From: Dromiciops gliroides
Lineage: Eukaryota > Chordata > Mammalia > Microbiotheria > Microbiotheriidae
DNA length: 64,000 bases
Assembly (NCBI RefSeq): GCF_019393635.1
Contig: NC_057866.1
Coordinates: forward strand, 119,535,897 to 119,599,896
Reading direction: 5' to 3'
Of the stretch, positions 10,960 through 26,394 are shown piece by piece (position 1 is the stretch's first letter; every line of letters begins with the position of its first letter). The notes beneath the pieces are model-generated. The model had not been told where the DNA came from. It saw only the letters and a list, made by a program, of their open reading frames with translations, and ran no database searches. The position numbers and the translations under genes are program-made.

Positions 10960-12065
10960 CTACAGGCAAACTTCCTTCAGACCTCCCTTCCTATATGTTT
11001 CAGTTACATCTTCCCATATCTTAGCAATATTCTGGATTGCATAGTAAATATTATAGGACTTCCAGAAATCTCTCAATATCATCCTTATTTGTATCCAAAG
11101 ATACAATTACTTCAGCAAATGTACTGTGTAACTAATACACCTTGAAATTTACAATCACTCCCCAGTCCATAGATTGTAATAATGAAGTAGTATTAGGGGA
11201 AAGGTAGACCACTTTTACATTTTTCTTAAAATCATCCAGATGATTTAAGAGGAGGGTAACCTGGGAATTATCCAAAATAAGTAGAATCTTGAAAGGAATG
11301 GCATTATTATTTCCAAACTTCTTGGGAATACTTGGGACTTGGAAATAAAGCAGTGCATAAACCATTGTTCAAAGATGATAGGGATTCTCCATGCCTTAGG
11401 GTTAGTGAAATAATATACAGGTAGTGTTTCTTTACTGATTCCTTTCATTGTTCTGGGATTTTCTGAGTGGCACACAAAAACAGATTTTAATTTGCAAGTC
11501 CCAGATGCATTCCCTCCAAACAGAAGTGTAATGCTATTTTTCTAAGTTTTATGACCCAGTATATTTTTTTCCTCAACCAAAATGTAGTTTTGAGATGTCA
11601 TTCTTTGATAAAATAGGCTGGTTTTGTCTACATTAAAGATTTACTCTAGCAAATAGGGACCTTCATCTATTATCATTTTGCAGGTACTCTGGGAACTTCT
11701 TTGCTGCTTCAATATCTGCACTAGCAGACTCTCCTGACATTTGCACATTATGAAATCCTGCAAGACTTTTAAATCATGCAAACCAACCACTGCACACTGT
11801 AAATACCTGTGTTCCTTTAGGGTACTTTACCTTTAAATCTTCAAAGAGGCTTCAAGCTTGGCTCAAATTATCATTAAGCCTAGAGGAATAGTCCCCTGAG
11901 TCTGGTCTTTTATCCACATAGTTAAAAGTTTTCTCCAGCTCTAGAATAGCACCTTTTCTTTATTTTGAAAGATTATATGATTTCATGCATGCACTGCTTT
12001 TTCTTGCTCCTTTATCTGAGCAGGTCCTTCACCATGGTGTTCACAGCTAACATTGTAAGTTCATG
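10960..12065 (-). mobile_element. Tigger/pogo-like DNA transposon relic
   Basis: Minus-strand translation shows an eroded DDE transposase of the pogo/Tigger branch of Tc1/mariner. In order it has a GWFA-FKS-AGFHNVQMSGESAS block near 11750, NVDKTS (first catalytic Asp) near 11625, FVCHSENPRTMKGISKETLP near 11440, KILLILDNSQ (second Asp) near 11280, PNTTSLLQSMDWGV (third Asp) near 11160, and DFWKSYNIYYAIQNIAKIWE near 11050. These pieces lie in different frames with several stops, so it is long dead. The N-terminal DNA-binding part and the terminal inverted repeats are not visible. Transposases of this type cut at TA sites; here only a fossil remains. Confidence 0.85.
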
Positions 12066-12069
12066 TGCA

Positions 12070-13430
12070 GTTGATGACAATTTTTACCTCCTTTATATTT
12101 TATTTATTTATATTTTCTAATTATCTTCATTTTATTTTCCAAGTCTATTGACTTATGCTTATGAGATGGTTCACTTTTCCCCTCAAGAGCATAGTTGATG
12201 CCATCCATAGAGAAAATATTGAACATAGGGAGAGAGGTACAGTATTACTTACTGGCTACAGACATATAGGAATTGACTTAGAAATGCTTCTCAGCTTTCC
12301 ACCTGTCCACATAGTACATAGTCTTATCATACAGTGTTTGTTTTGAATAAGGAATTTTTATAATTTTGGAGGGAATGTAGATTTCTTTCAGAATTCTTTA
12401 TGTAAAGTTTAATTTGCTAAATGTGAATTTATCTAAAATTAGAACTGTCTCTATAATTATTTTCAAGGAAATAGAAATTGACACATTCCTGATGAAACGA
12501 TATTTCTTGGCTGCCTTTGGATGCATAATAAAGTCAATATAATAATTTCTAATGACATATTAGGAATTATGTAATATATTATCAAAATTAGGTATTATAT
12601 GAATTTTTCCTATTGTGTATCATATGATTCTTCTCTAAGGTCTACCCATAAGCTAACTTTTTGTTTAGAAGGAGTTTTTTTTCTTTCTTTTGATTTCAGT
12701 CCTAGTGAGAATACATTAAGATGGATAGAATTCTACTTCTCCATTAATATGTCCATTCATTAGTCATTGGATCAGGATTTCACACTTAGAATAATATCAG
12801 TTAAGTGAGAGTTTATTATATACTGTCTAAAAATTGCGTGCTTCTGAGGATTCTTTGCTGCTTTTTCATACATTCTTCCATTCTCATTGCAGAAACTTAA
12901 GGTGGCCAGACTAGACTGAGGGCAATTTTGTATTTTTATTTGTTTCAAAACCTTCCATGGCCAACACATTCATCACCAAATGACCAGCTTCCTTGTGCTG
13001 AGCTTCTATATACTTAGCAAGTGTAGTCCTCAGAAAACGAATTCAGTTATTTCCAGGATTACATTTACAGCATGGTGAAACCTATCAGGAAGTATGATTT
13101 TCTATCATATTCAAATCACCCGAATAACTGAATGAGACATTAAATAAGATTTTATGGGGGAGACAATTTCAACTAATGCACCTAAAATCACATTAGTGTA
13201 ACATTCTATTACAATAATTACCTTTTTTAAACCCAGAGGCAACATAGTGACCCTTGATAGTGCATGTACTTCATATATTATTTTGCTTAAGGGAGGTTAT
13301 TTTAGGCACAAATGTATGCATTCAGTCACAATCATTCCAAGCACCTACTTAAGAAAATTCCTAACATTTAAACGGAGGTTAGGTTTTCTGCTTAATTTTT
13401 CATTTATCCTTATCTCTAGTTAACTTTGGG
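12070..13430. other. unclassified AT-rich sequence
   Basis: No gene, RNA or nameable repeat found. Short open frames here have no recognisable protein similarity. Confidence 0.45.
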
Positions 13431-13599
13431 TTTCTTTGCAATTGAGGCAGAATTCGGTTTACTGGAAAGGTTTATGTAACAAAACAGTGGATTATATTAT
13501 AGTGTCCATGAATAATAGTAGGTAACCTGGAGGGGATACTGGGAAAGGAGCCAGATTTTTATCTATATATCACTTAGATAGGATCTTTTGCTCTGGGCT

Positions 13600-14470
13600 G
13601 CCCATTAGAGATGGTGACCCCTCTCGATATATCTTCTGCTACATTTCAGAGTTCCCTATGATCCTCAGAGATGTGGTACAATGCTGTGCTAAATGGATTT
13701 CTTTTACTTAATAGTCAAACCCTTCCTTTATTTGGCTTTACTCTTCCAATTAAAATGAGACTTGGCTTTAGGAATTTAAAGGAAATTGATACTTGGGAAG
13801 GTGATATGACCAAGAGCTTTATTATTATGTGGCACAGCAATCAGGATGGAAAGCATATATACATATACATATATGCTATATGGTAATATAAACAGGCAAA
13901 GATTAAACATGGATAGAAGAAACTCACCAAGCACAAGGAGGAGAGAGACATGTCAGGGAGGAAACATACCCAAAGTTGAGGTTCAGGTGGCAAAATTATA
14001 TCTCCTAATAGTATAATCATGGGGTCTGATCATCTTCCTTATATCTGATTCATTAATCTTTAATATGCAATTTTCACCAGTTGTATTGGCATATATTTAA
14101 TGTTTTTAATACAAGTTCATTTTATAAACACCATTTTTCTAATTTTTTATAACTGGATTTTTATTTTATATTTTTCATATTATCTCATATTATGTTCCCA
14201 TTTTTCCACTGATATTTTCATTATAAAGTTATAAAGCAGTGATGAACATAGGTGAGGGAGAGGAGATTGTGTGAATTTGTGGGTGCTGATCTTCTGATCT
14301 GCTTCATTAATTTTTGTGAACCTCACCATAATTCACTAAAGAGAGGCATTGCAAAGATATCACTAGCTGGGTTAATTGGATTCTAGATCTCCTACAATCT
14401 CCCTCCTTCAGAGATTCCTCCCATTCCTGAAAAAGTGCTCATCAAGGCTCTTTTAAAATTAGCTGCCCCA
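13600..14470 (-). mobile_element. possible old LTR fragment, antisense
   Basis: On the minus strand an AATAAAGCTCTTGG polyadenylation-type motif near 13810, followed by short AT-rich sequence, resembles the R region of an LTR. Boundaries and target duplications are not visible, and the family is not identified. It could equally be unrelated unique sequence. Confidence 0.25.
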
Positions 14471-14474
14471 GTCC

Positions 14475-15585
14475 TACATATCTCTAAATAGTTTTATAGT
14501 ACCTTTTGAACTTGACAAAAGTCAACAGTATTCATGAACAAATGGAAATATGTAAGAACTGTATTATTAAAAAATTGTGGGATTCTATTCTTTCTAATGC
14601 CTCAGTTACTCCCTGGCTGTAAATTGGGTACTTGAGGATCTCATCAACTCTTCAGTTGTTTTCAATGGTGTTTATATTCTTAGAGAGAAAGGGAGCCTTT
14701 CATGAATTTTTACTAACTCCTAGATAAAGCAAGGGTTACTGGTAAATAATGACCACTTATGGCAAGAACACAGTATGGTAGATATGTTTAAATAAAACAA
14801 CTAGTAGAAATCCTTGCCTAAGTTGGAAACATTTTAAAGCCTTAATGCAACTTGAAAAAAAAATCAAACAAAAAATTAAAAGCAAAACAGCCTCCCTCTC
14901 CTCGCTCTTTATGTCTTCCATCACCAAAGATTCAGGCTATTCAAGGCCAAGCTCTATGAAGCTCATTTGAGACTCCCACATCAACCATACATCTTAGAGC
15001 TCACAGATAAGAGGCCCAATTCTGAGTCTCTGTAGTATGAGACAATTTAAAGTCTCTCAGAACCAAAAATGGATCTTAGCTTGGGTTGATAGCTATTTTG
15101 AAAGATTTCCTGGCAAGTATAGGTAGTACAAATGATCTTGTGCTATAGGTTCACTGCTTTAATGGCCTTGTCTGAATGAGTGAATGAACAGATAGATGGA
15201 TAGGTTGATGAATGTGTAATTAGTATGAAAGAAAAAAAACACAACTTATTATGCACTTGCTATGTGCCAAAAGTGGTGGTAAAGGATGAACTAAGTTTCA
15301 TTTTCCCGGGTTTCTCAAGGGTTTTGTTAGGAAGGAATTTTCAGGGCCTCAAAAATGATGCTTTTTAACATCTGGCTGAGAAGAGAACATTTGGAGCCAC
15401 CCTATAATATTGTCAATCTAAACCCCATCTAGATTATCATTTGGGAATCTTGAAATTATATCCAAATACATCATAGCAAAGAAATAGTTCTTCATATAGT
15501 TTTTTCAGTAGTTGAGAAAATAATTTCCACCAGACATTTTTTCTCCTTCAAAGAAAAACTAGAAAGGGCAAACATTGACTTTTTG
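14475..15585. other. unclassified sequence
   Basis: A short GATG/GATA-rich patch occurs near 15180-15220. Otherwise nothing is recognised. Confidence 0.4.
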
Positions 15586-15589
15586 TGCT

Positions 15590-15800
15590 AGATAATAATT
15601 ATTCTCATTTATATAGTGCTTTAAAGTGTATACAGCACTTTCCTCATGGGAAGGTAATGCAACTATCATTATCTTTTTAAAAAATTAAGAAACTGAAGCT
15701 TTGGAAGTTTGTTACTTGTCCATGGTCACATGACAAATAAATGGCAAAACTAGGACTTAAACCCAAGTGAACTTACTCCAAGACCAAGCTATTGTGCTCA
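15590..15800 (-). mobile_element. MIR-type SINE, antisense
   Basis: ATATAGTGCTTTAAAGTGTA, a degraded AAGAAACTGAAGC block, TACTTGTCCATGGTCACATG and GGACTTAAACCCAAG follow the antisense MIR order. Confidence 0.7.
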
Positions 15801-15894
15801 CAAACTCTGGATAGTTTTGTTTTTGTTTTTTTCCCCCTATAGTTATAGATTGTTCCAAATGTCTTAGAATCCATGGGATAACTCAGATCTGAAT

Positions 15895-16080
15895 ATGATA
15901 GCAGGTTTATTACTGGAAGGGATCTCAGAAGTCATCTAATTTAAACCCCTGAAATTTCAGTTGAAGAAACTGAAGCCCAGAGAGACTGATTGGTAGCAAG
16001 CAGCTCTACTGGCATTTGAACTCTGGCCTTCTTATTTCTAGTCTTTCCATTCCACTCAACTAGCTTCACTATGTCCTACA
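15895..16080 (-). mobile_element. MIR3-type SINE, antisense
   Basis: GGAAGGGATCTCAGAAGTCA, TCTAATTTAAACCCCTGA and GAAGAAACTGAAGCCCAGAG, then GCATTTGAACTCTGG, match the marsupial MIR3-type antisense pattern. Confidence 0.7.
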
Positions 16081-16089
16081 GTGATATCA

Positions 16090-16910
16090 TGCATTGTCCT
16101 CTAATGGTTCACATAGAAGAAATGATCATTTTCATGATCTGACACCACACTTAAACCATTTAAATAAAACCTAGTATTAACAATCAGGAAGATTTATTCC
16201 ATATAGCAACAAAAAATGGAATTTAGCCACATTAATTCACAAAAGAGAAACTGGATACAATATTCCCCTCCCAAAAAAACAGAAAAAAAATTGTTCTGTA
16301 AAGCTAAGCTTAATTCTATTAATGATCAAGTATTTGTTTTTGCAAAAACTAAGAGCTGGATGGAATCTTTGAAATCCAAACACAAGAGAACTCTGTCCCA
16401 CCAAAAAGACCCCCAAAAATCAAGTCTGAGCAATGACCAAAATAGTTAAATTATGATAAGTGTTTTATTCTGAATGAGGAAAAGGAGATTATGCCCCTTC
16501 AGAAGGTTATCTCCTTTAAAGTTCAATAAAGAAACAGAGGAAGACAAATTTGAAACATTGCTATTTTTTACAATGAAGAGAGAAAATAGGAGTGGGAAGG
16601 AATATCCTAGAGATAAAGTAAAGAGGAAGAGAAAACTTTAATATTTTCACAATGATGACACATAAGAAATGATTATTATAGCAAGGAGATGAAAGAAGGA
16701 GAACAGGAGAATGTATCTCATCAACCTCCCTTTTATTAGAATCACACAAGAGATAGTTTAAAATTGTTATGTCTATGCACACAATAAAATAGGCAAGTGA
16801 CTGAGTTGAAGAAGGGATGGGGAGGAGAGGTTGTAGGAGAGGATAAAGTTACTGGGGAATAGTTATTTAAGGAAAGCAACTTTCAGCTATGGAAGACTGT
16901 TTATGAAAGG
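16090..16910. other. unclassified A-rich sequence
   Basis: A-rich with no recognised gene or repeat. Confidence 0.4.
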
Positions 16911-16914
16911 GGTA

Positions 16915-17075
16915 AAATGAGATGGTAAGGGAGGCAAAGGGACAGAGAGAAGATGGGGAGAGGAAAATGGAAGGGAAAGGTGAAGTGAGAGGGGATCAAG
17001 AGGAGGTGGGTGGAGAGAAAAATAGAAGAGGAAAGAGCAGAGAGAAACATACTGACAGAGAAGCAAAAAGGAATC
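16915..17075. repeat. purine-rich low-complexity stretch
   Basis: Almost uninterrupted A and G on the plus strand. It produces a 77-codon lysine/glutamate/arginine frame (16922-17155) that I regard as compositional. Confidence 0.7.
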
Positions 17076-17079
17076 TCTT

Positions 17080-18125
17080 GTATTTCAGTCAGAATTTTTT
17101 TTGTAATGATTATGATTTCAAATTTAATACAAAATTAGAAATGGTTAAGAAATAGGCAAATACATAACACTGTACTTAAAGCCACTGTAGATAATAAAAC
17201 ATTGTTGTTAAGTATATGTGTTCCAGCCTACATAGTACAGTACTTAAAGAAAAAGCAAATTGAACAGGGAGAACACACAGTAAAACAATAATTGTTGGTG
17301 AATCCCATGGAGTCCTATCATACCCAAAAAGATATAATAGAAAAATAAGCAAGACCAAATTTGAAGAGGATAATAGAAAAAAAATAAGATATGATAATTT
17401 TCACAATAACTAAATGGCAATTGTAAATATTTTACATTTTTCATCTTTTTTATAGAACTTTAAAATTATCCAAATATTAAGACAAAAGGAATTCATATGC
17501 ATAAAGTGAAAAACATTAAATGAATCCTCAACAGACTACAAATCTATATATGTCGCCCTAAAGGGAAATCTGAAGAAAGGATTCTAACATAAATGCAAAC
17601 TAACTGATGTAATCTTAAAAACAGTGTGTGAGTCAAAGAACAAATCATGAGAACCACAAGTAGTACTTTTTCAAATACTCAAATTGATATACAATCTCAC
17701 CAATTTGGCAGTTTCCTCCCCAGTGATGCAGATCACAAAGCATCTCTGCTTACTCATGTTGCAATGAACCTCATCTGTATCATTCTAAAAGGTCACCATG
17801 GAAGATACCATCATTTAACTAAGAACCTTCTCTGCTTTTTTCTGAACATCATAAGTATACCAGTGGAGCTCATGGGTTGTCCCCCAGTTATTTCTTATTC
17901 TCAGCACATGAGAATCCTCCTCTTCCTGCTCCTCCTCCTCTTTTTTCTTCTTCTCCTCCTTTCTATACATTTCTTTGATAGATTTATTCTAGTTCTTTTA
18001 ACAAAAATTATAGTCATAATATACTAAAGGACATTTATACTTATCATAAGCCTCTCTATTTTCTTCTCCATGATATTTTATTTATACATGGAATAAAGAA
18101 AAATAAATATCAGATAATATTAACA
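17080..18125. other. unclassified sequence with a CTCCTC patch
   Basis: A pyrimidine-rich CTCCTCTTC patch lies near 17910-17960. A 126-codon frame at 17647-18027 shows no domain I recognise and ends in low-complexity leucines, so I do not call it a gene. It may contain decayed LINE sequence. Confidence 0.35.
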
Positions 18126-18129
18126 ACAA

Positions 18130-18631
18130 AAACAATAAATATTGCATATTATATTAATATATGCAAAAAAGCCTTTGACAAAATATAGCAATTATGTCCC
18201 TTAAAATGATAAACAGTACCTATCTAAAATCAAGCACCAGCAGTGTTTGTAATAGTGCAACACTAGAAGCCTTTAAAATAAGACTAATAGATAAAGCAAG
18301 ACTATATATTCTCATCTATTATTTGTTATTGTTCTAGAAATGCTAGTCATAGCAATAAGATAAAAATAAATTTAATGAATAAACTTAAGTAAAGAACAGT
18401 AGTAATTTGATTTACTTTGAGAATATAAGACATTCAATGAAAACAAATTAAAATAATTAATAGAATCAATAATTTAGCAAGATATTTACATCAGTGGGGC
18501 AGCTAGGTGGCACAGTGGATAGAGTACCAGCCCTGGAGTCAGGAGGACCTGAGTTCAAATCCAGCCTCAGTCACTTAACACTTACTAGCTGTGTGACCCT
18601 GGGCAAGTTACTTAACACCAATTGCCTCACC

Positions 18632-18674
<43 letters not shown>

Positions 18675-18790
18675 CATCAGCAAAGTTCATTATTCTTAAC
18701 ATACATTTCTAAAATGTCTGTGGGAAGGTATAGAAAATTTTCAAATTTTCAAATAATTATAATATACAAGAGCTAGTCTGCCTAGATACA
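18130..18790 (+). mobile_element. L1 ORF2 fragment (reverse transcriptase region)
   Basis: Reads CAAAAAAGCCTTTGACAAAA, then TGATAAACAGTACCTATCTA, then TTGTTCTAGAAATGCTAG and AGCAATAAGA. This is the L1 reverse-transcriptase region also seen at 56330-56560. It is a decayed fragment interrupted by the WSINE1 copy at 18495. Confidence 0.75.
18495..18667 (+). mobile_element. WSINE1-like SINE with TA-expanded tail
   Basis: GGGGCAGCTAGGTGGCACAG through CCAATTGCCTCACC, an A run, then about 15 TA units. Exact target duplication ATATTTACATCAG at 18482-18494 and 18668-18680. The TA microsatellite grew from the SINE tail. Confidence 0.95.
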
Positions 18791-18894
18791 ATCAGAACTT
18801 ATATGAATACTAAAAGAATACTAACAAAAAATAAAATAATACTAATATTAATATTAGAAAATAATTTTTATAGAAATAAAGGAAGGCTTAAATA

Positions 18895-19110
18895 TTTGGA
18901 GTGGTATTTATTGTTCCTGTGTTGCAGTGGAAATTGTACTGAAATTGGCATCAAAGGACATGAGTTTGAATCTTGGTTCCAAGGTGACTACCTATATGAC
19001 CTTGGTCAAATCACTTAAACTGTTTGGGTGCCATTTTCCTTGTCTATAAAAGAAAGAAATTGAACTAAATATTCTCTTTGAACCATTCCAGCTCTTGAGA
19101 CTATTGAATC
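18895..19110 (+). mobile_element. MIR3-type SINE
   Basis: GTGGAAATTGTACTGAAATT, CATGAGTTTGAATCTTGGTT, GACCTTGGTCAAATCACTTA and CCATTCCAGCTCTTGAGA follow the marsupial MIR3-type consensus in sense orientation. Confidence 0.7.
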
Positions 19111-19119
19111 TATGCTTCT

Positions 19120-19685
19120 CTTAATGGTTTATTTTAAAATATTTCTTCATTTTTCAGATACCCTTCTCAAATTCACCTCTACTTTGAAAATATCCCAAAT
19201 GAAAATTTCCATTTTAAATTCAGATATTCCCTAGGACATGAACACATATAGACACAGATACCAAGTTAGAAGCCTCTTTGTCACGTATAATATAGAGTGG
19301 CAGCTGGCACATAATCAAATAAACAGCAGTGATGTATCACTGATATACCCTTTCCCCAACAGGCACCAGGATGGTTGGCAATTACTGAATATTACAGCAT
19401 GTTCTCACTGAAAGCCATACCCCCTACATAAGGAGCTGTCAAAAGCACACCTGAATAGAGAAAGCAGAAATGTGCAGATATGAGATACGGGAAGTGAAGC
19501 AGTCAGTCTCAGGCATTTTGGAAAAAAAAATGTTATTATCAATTGTCCCCTTCTTCATCAAGATTATCGCCTGTATCATTCTCTAAAGTTAATCTTGTTA
19601 TAAAGGAAAAGAAAAGAAAAAACAGATAGAAAAACAAAGGATAGATGGGTGAATGTCTGGCCAAAAACTAGTCCTTAATAGTTCA
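19120..19685. other. unclassified sequence
   Basis: No recognised gene or repeat. Confidence 0.4.
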
Positions 19686-19689
19686 GTGT

Positions 19690-20800
19690 CTTGTCAGAGG
19701 AGGGCTCTCTTAGAGTAGCCTATGCATTTGTGCATGGTCCCATGCTATTTGACTCTTTCATCAATAGAATAGATAAAGGTAAAGATGAAATGCTTATCAA
19801 ATTTTCAGATGATATTGGTGGGGTGGGGGAGGAAATTGGGGAAAGTGTGGTAACTAACTTGTAAGGTGACAAAATCAATATCCCAAAATACTCAAACTAT
19901 AATGCTGGCCGAAATTAAATAAGACAGCATTTGACAGGAATAAATACAAAGTTTTATACTTGTTTTTAAGACAAATTGATTTTGTGAATACAAGATGGGA
20001 AGAAATGCCTAGATTTCAGTTCATCTGAAAAAAATGAGTTATTATGAATAACAAGTTCAATAAAAGTCAATATGGACCTGCCCAGTGATACATCCAAATA
20101 AAAAGGATTGTAGCCTAAATCTCAGATGTTAAAGACTGAAATCTTCAGCCTTGCCATGGGAACACCTTGATCATTATGTCTTTATTTGGATTTTGTTATA
20201 CAATGTATACTATGTACTATTTCCTTGTAGTTGTAAAACAATTAGGAATTTTTTTTTTAAACAGTGTTGGTTCTGTTGTATTCTGCCATTGTCAGACTAA
20301 GTATATACTAATACTTTAATGCTGAGTCCTACTTGTCACATTTTGCAAAGGACATTTAAAAGAAAAAGGCCTAGCAAAAGGCAACCAGACTACTTACTGA
20401 AACACCTCAAGGTCATGCTATATGAGTATTGAAGGAACTAGGAATCCTGGGGGGAAAAAAAAGGCATAGAGGTTAACATAATAGTTGTCTTCAAAGAGCT
20501 GAGTGCTCTCATGTGAAAGAGACTTGGTGAGCTTGACCTGAAAGGTTAGGAGAAGGAGCAATGGGTGAAAATTTCAAAGGGGGCACATTTAGGTTTGAGG
20601 TAAGAAAAAATATGCTAATTAGAGCTTTCTAAAAATGGAATAGGTTTTCTGGGAAAAAAGAGTAGATTTTCTTTCAATAAAGGTCTTTAGTGAAAAACTG
20701 GAAGATCAATTGTTTGGTATATTGGGCAGGGAATTCTCATTTAGGTATAAAGTGAACTAGATGGCTGCTGAGGTCCCTTTGAAATCTACAATCCTGTGAT
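19690..20800 (+). mobile_element. L3/CR1 LINE, 3' part
   Basis: Follows the L3/CR1 3' end: TCATCAATAGAATAGATAAA and TATCAAATTTTCAGATGATA near 19770 (the catalytic-core region of the reverse transcriptase), then an ATTTGACAGGAATAAATACAA block, ATGTGAAAGAGACTTGG near 20510, GGAGCAATGGGTGAAAATT near 20555, and GAACTAGATGGCTGCTGAGG near 20750 at the 3' end. It is strongly diverged and 5'-truncated. Confidence 0.75.
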
Positions 20801-20804
20801 CTTG

Positions 20805-22220
20805 TGTTCAACAGGTATGTTCTGTCCCTGGTGTGACCTGAGTTGTCTATAACTAGTCAATGTGTGAATATTTTACTGTTTACACTTCAAACAAAAAAAA
20901 ATGCTTTCTAACAGAGGAATGAGACTTGATCAACATTTAAATGTGGAAATACAGTTGATCAAAGCAAACTGTGATTTAAGTATTTTCAATGAAAATATAA
21001 ATTGAAGGATAATTCATGAATTTCCTATTTTTTTCTTCCCTGATTTAGACATTTACTATGTTCAGAGAACAGTCAAAACCTTTAAAAGCTACTATAATTT
21101 ATAAGCAAAAAACATTGTATATTTACAGATACCATTCTTTTATTAAACTATTTCTATGATAGTACTATATCATAGCATTATAATATAGTATAGTAAGATA
21201 AACATGACATTTATAACATGGGGAAATGCTGTATAAATGACAGAAGAAACACAATTAATTTTACATAGATCACTAATGTACCTTCTTGTTACTCTTTCAC
21301 CACAGGATAAGGACAAAACATAATGAAACAACAACAACAAAACCCAAGTCTTTTCAAGACTTGGGGTCTGGCTAAATAAGAGCAGATTAACAACTACTTT
21401 TAATCACCTAAGTCAGAGACAATTTCAAGTGTAGACATAGTTGAAATAATTAGATTATGCTGTAAACATAGGAAGGCAGTGAAGTCAGAAAAATTCAGGT
21501 AGGTATAACTAAGTGTGGATATACATCAAGGATAAGAGCACTAACGTGTCACTAAAGGAGCTCTAACTCCATAGCTAAGGGCTATCATCTTCTCCATTCT
21601 CTTTTATGTCCCCTGTTACATCACCCCCTCTTCCTCTCCCAGTCCCCTCCTTGGCCAGGAAGTACAAGCTGGAGCCAAAAGGCCTGCAAGAGAACTCTTC
21701 CCCTGAGTTAAGTAGAGACAGAGATGGTGATAATACTCTGACCTGGTTCTGTGAGCTACTGGGGAGAAAAAAACAACAAACTGAGTAAAGAAATACATTT
21801 CAGAAGATTTAAAACTAACCACACTCTTAATTAGAGAACACATAATGTCACTAAAGTGTAGCTTTCAGAAAGAACAAATCTTAGAGGAAAAGTTAAATCT
21901 TTAACCAAATATTTTTATAACATTTATTTAAAAATTTTATTAATAAAGAGTTATAGAAAAAAATGGTCAAGAGAAAAAATTCCCCTTTGTGCCTATGAAG
22001 ACAGATTGCAGTATGGGACATGAAACTATAAATATTTAAGTCCTTAGTTGTTGCCTACCACTATACTATTAATCACATTTTAGCATGACAACTCTCTACC
22101 TCTAGAATTATTTCTACCTATAGAAAGAATTATCGTCTATAGTGGCCATAGTATATTATCTATACTGTGGTCCCTCCCCCTATCATGTATTTTTGTTTGT
22201 TTGTTTTGTTACCCATCCTT
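20805..22220. other. unclassified AT-rich sequence
   Basis: Nothing recognised. Short overlapping open frames on both strands near 21606-21843 have no protein similarity I know. Confidence 0.4.
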
Positions 22221-22224
22221 TATT

Positions 22225-22420
22225 TAGTCAGTATCATAGCTCTGGAGCAGGAAGGGCTCTCAAAGACCATCTAGTATAAATCCTCATTCTATCATTGAAT
22301 AAATTGAGGTCCTAGGAAGTTAAGAGGCCCTTCCCAAAAAACAGGTAGTTTCAGAGGTTGGCTCTGAACCTAGGCCCTTTGACTAACTATAGAGCCAATA
22401 TTCTTTCCACTTAACCTCAC
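22225..22420 (-). mobile_element. MIR3-type SINE, antisense
   Basis: ATCATAGCTCTGGAGCAGGA, AAGACCATCTAGTATAAATC, TTGAGGTCCTAGGAAGTTAA and GGCTCTGAACCTAGGCCC follow the antisense MIR3-type order. Confidence 0.7.
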
Positions 22421-22429
22421 CTGAAAATA

Positions 22430-22555
22430 CTTTATATATGCCTTGTCAAAGTAGGCTCATTAAGGGCAAAAACTGTCTTAGTATTCTATTTCTGTCCCCA
22501 TCAACTAGTGAAATAAACACCTATAGTAAGTACTTTATTGATAGCTTGCTTGAAT
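22430..22555 (+). mobile_element. L2 3' end fragment
   Basis: AGTAGGCTCATTAAGGGCAA, AAAACTGTCTTAG and a following AGTAAGTACTTTATTGATAG match the L2 3' terminus. Confidence 0.55.
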
Positions 22556-22622
22556 TTGCCAGGGTAGTGAGCATTTTTGCATATAGCTCAGTGAGGAACA
22601 AATGAGTTTAAGAGACAATAGC

Positions 22623-22775
22623 GGGCAGCTAGGTGAAGCAGTGGATAGAGCACCGGCCCTGGAGTCAGGAGTACCTGAGTTCAAATCCGGCCTCAGACAC
22701 TTAACACTTACTAGCTGTGTGACCCTGGGCAAGTCACTTAACCCCCATTGCCTCACTAAAAAAAAAAAAAAAGAG
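22623..22775 (+). mobile_element. WSINE1-like SINE
   Basis: GGGCAGCTAGGTGAAGCAGTG through CCATTGCCTCACT plus A tail. Exact target duplication AGAGACAATAGC at 22611-22622 and 22776-22787. Carries the GGAGTCAGGAGTACC variant shared with the copy at 62639. Confidence 0.95.
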
Positions 22776-23132
22776 AGAGACAATAGCATTCTTGTGTGGG
22801 CAGTAACCAGTACAGTTGGGTAATTGAAAAGAAAAGGGAAAGCAATAGTGGGGGTTATGTGCCTTTGTCTCTCCAGTTCTTGGAAGAGAAGGGGCTTTGA
22901 AAATCAGATACACTATTCTCCTCTCTCCCTCCCTGTCCCTATCTGCTTTGAGGCTCTCCAATACTCTCAGCTGTTGTTCAATACTAAACTGAGAAAGGTA
23001 AAGTTAAGGCATGTGTTTAATCTCAAGTGAGAGAAATGACCAAGGCAGAGCTGGATCAAGATACTTTCTATAGAGTTTCAAGAAAGAATGAATTTGACAC
23101 TGACTTTCTCCTTACATACATCAACATCATTG

Positions 23133-23169
23133 TTGCTGTTGGTTGTTGTTGTTGTTGTTGTTGTTTTTT
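23133..23169 (-). repeat. A-rich tail of the MTHFD1 retrocopy
   Basis: On the minus strand six A residues are followed by about ten CAA units. They lie 17 bases beyond an AATAAA polyadenylation signal (23191-23186), where an mRNA tail should be, so this is the retrocopy's tail expanded into a CAA microsatellite. Confidence 0.8.
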
Positions 23170-26380
<3,211 letters not shown>

Positions 26381-26394
26381 ACCACTGTTGTTGT

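Noticed and set aside
16922-17155. Lysine- and glutamate-rich 77-codon frame
   Set aside because: Lies on a purine-rich low-complexity stretch with no start context or homology I recognise.
17647-18027. 126-codon open frame
   Set aside because: No recognisable domain, low-complexity C-terminus, in AT-rich repeat-bearing DNA; such lengths arise by chance.
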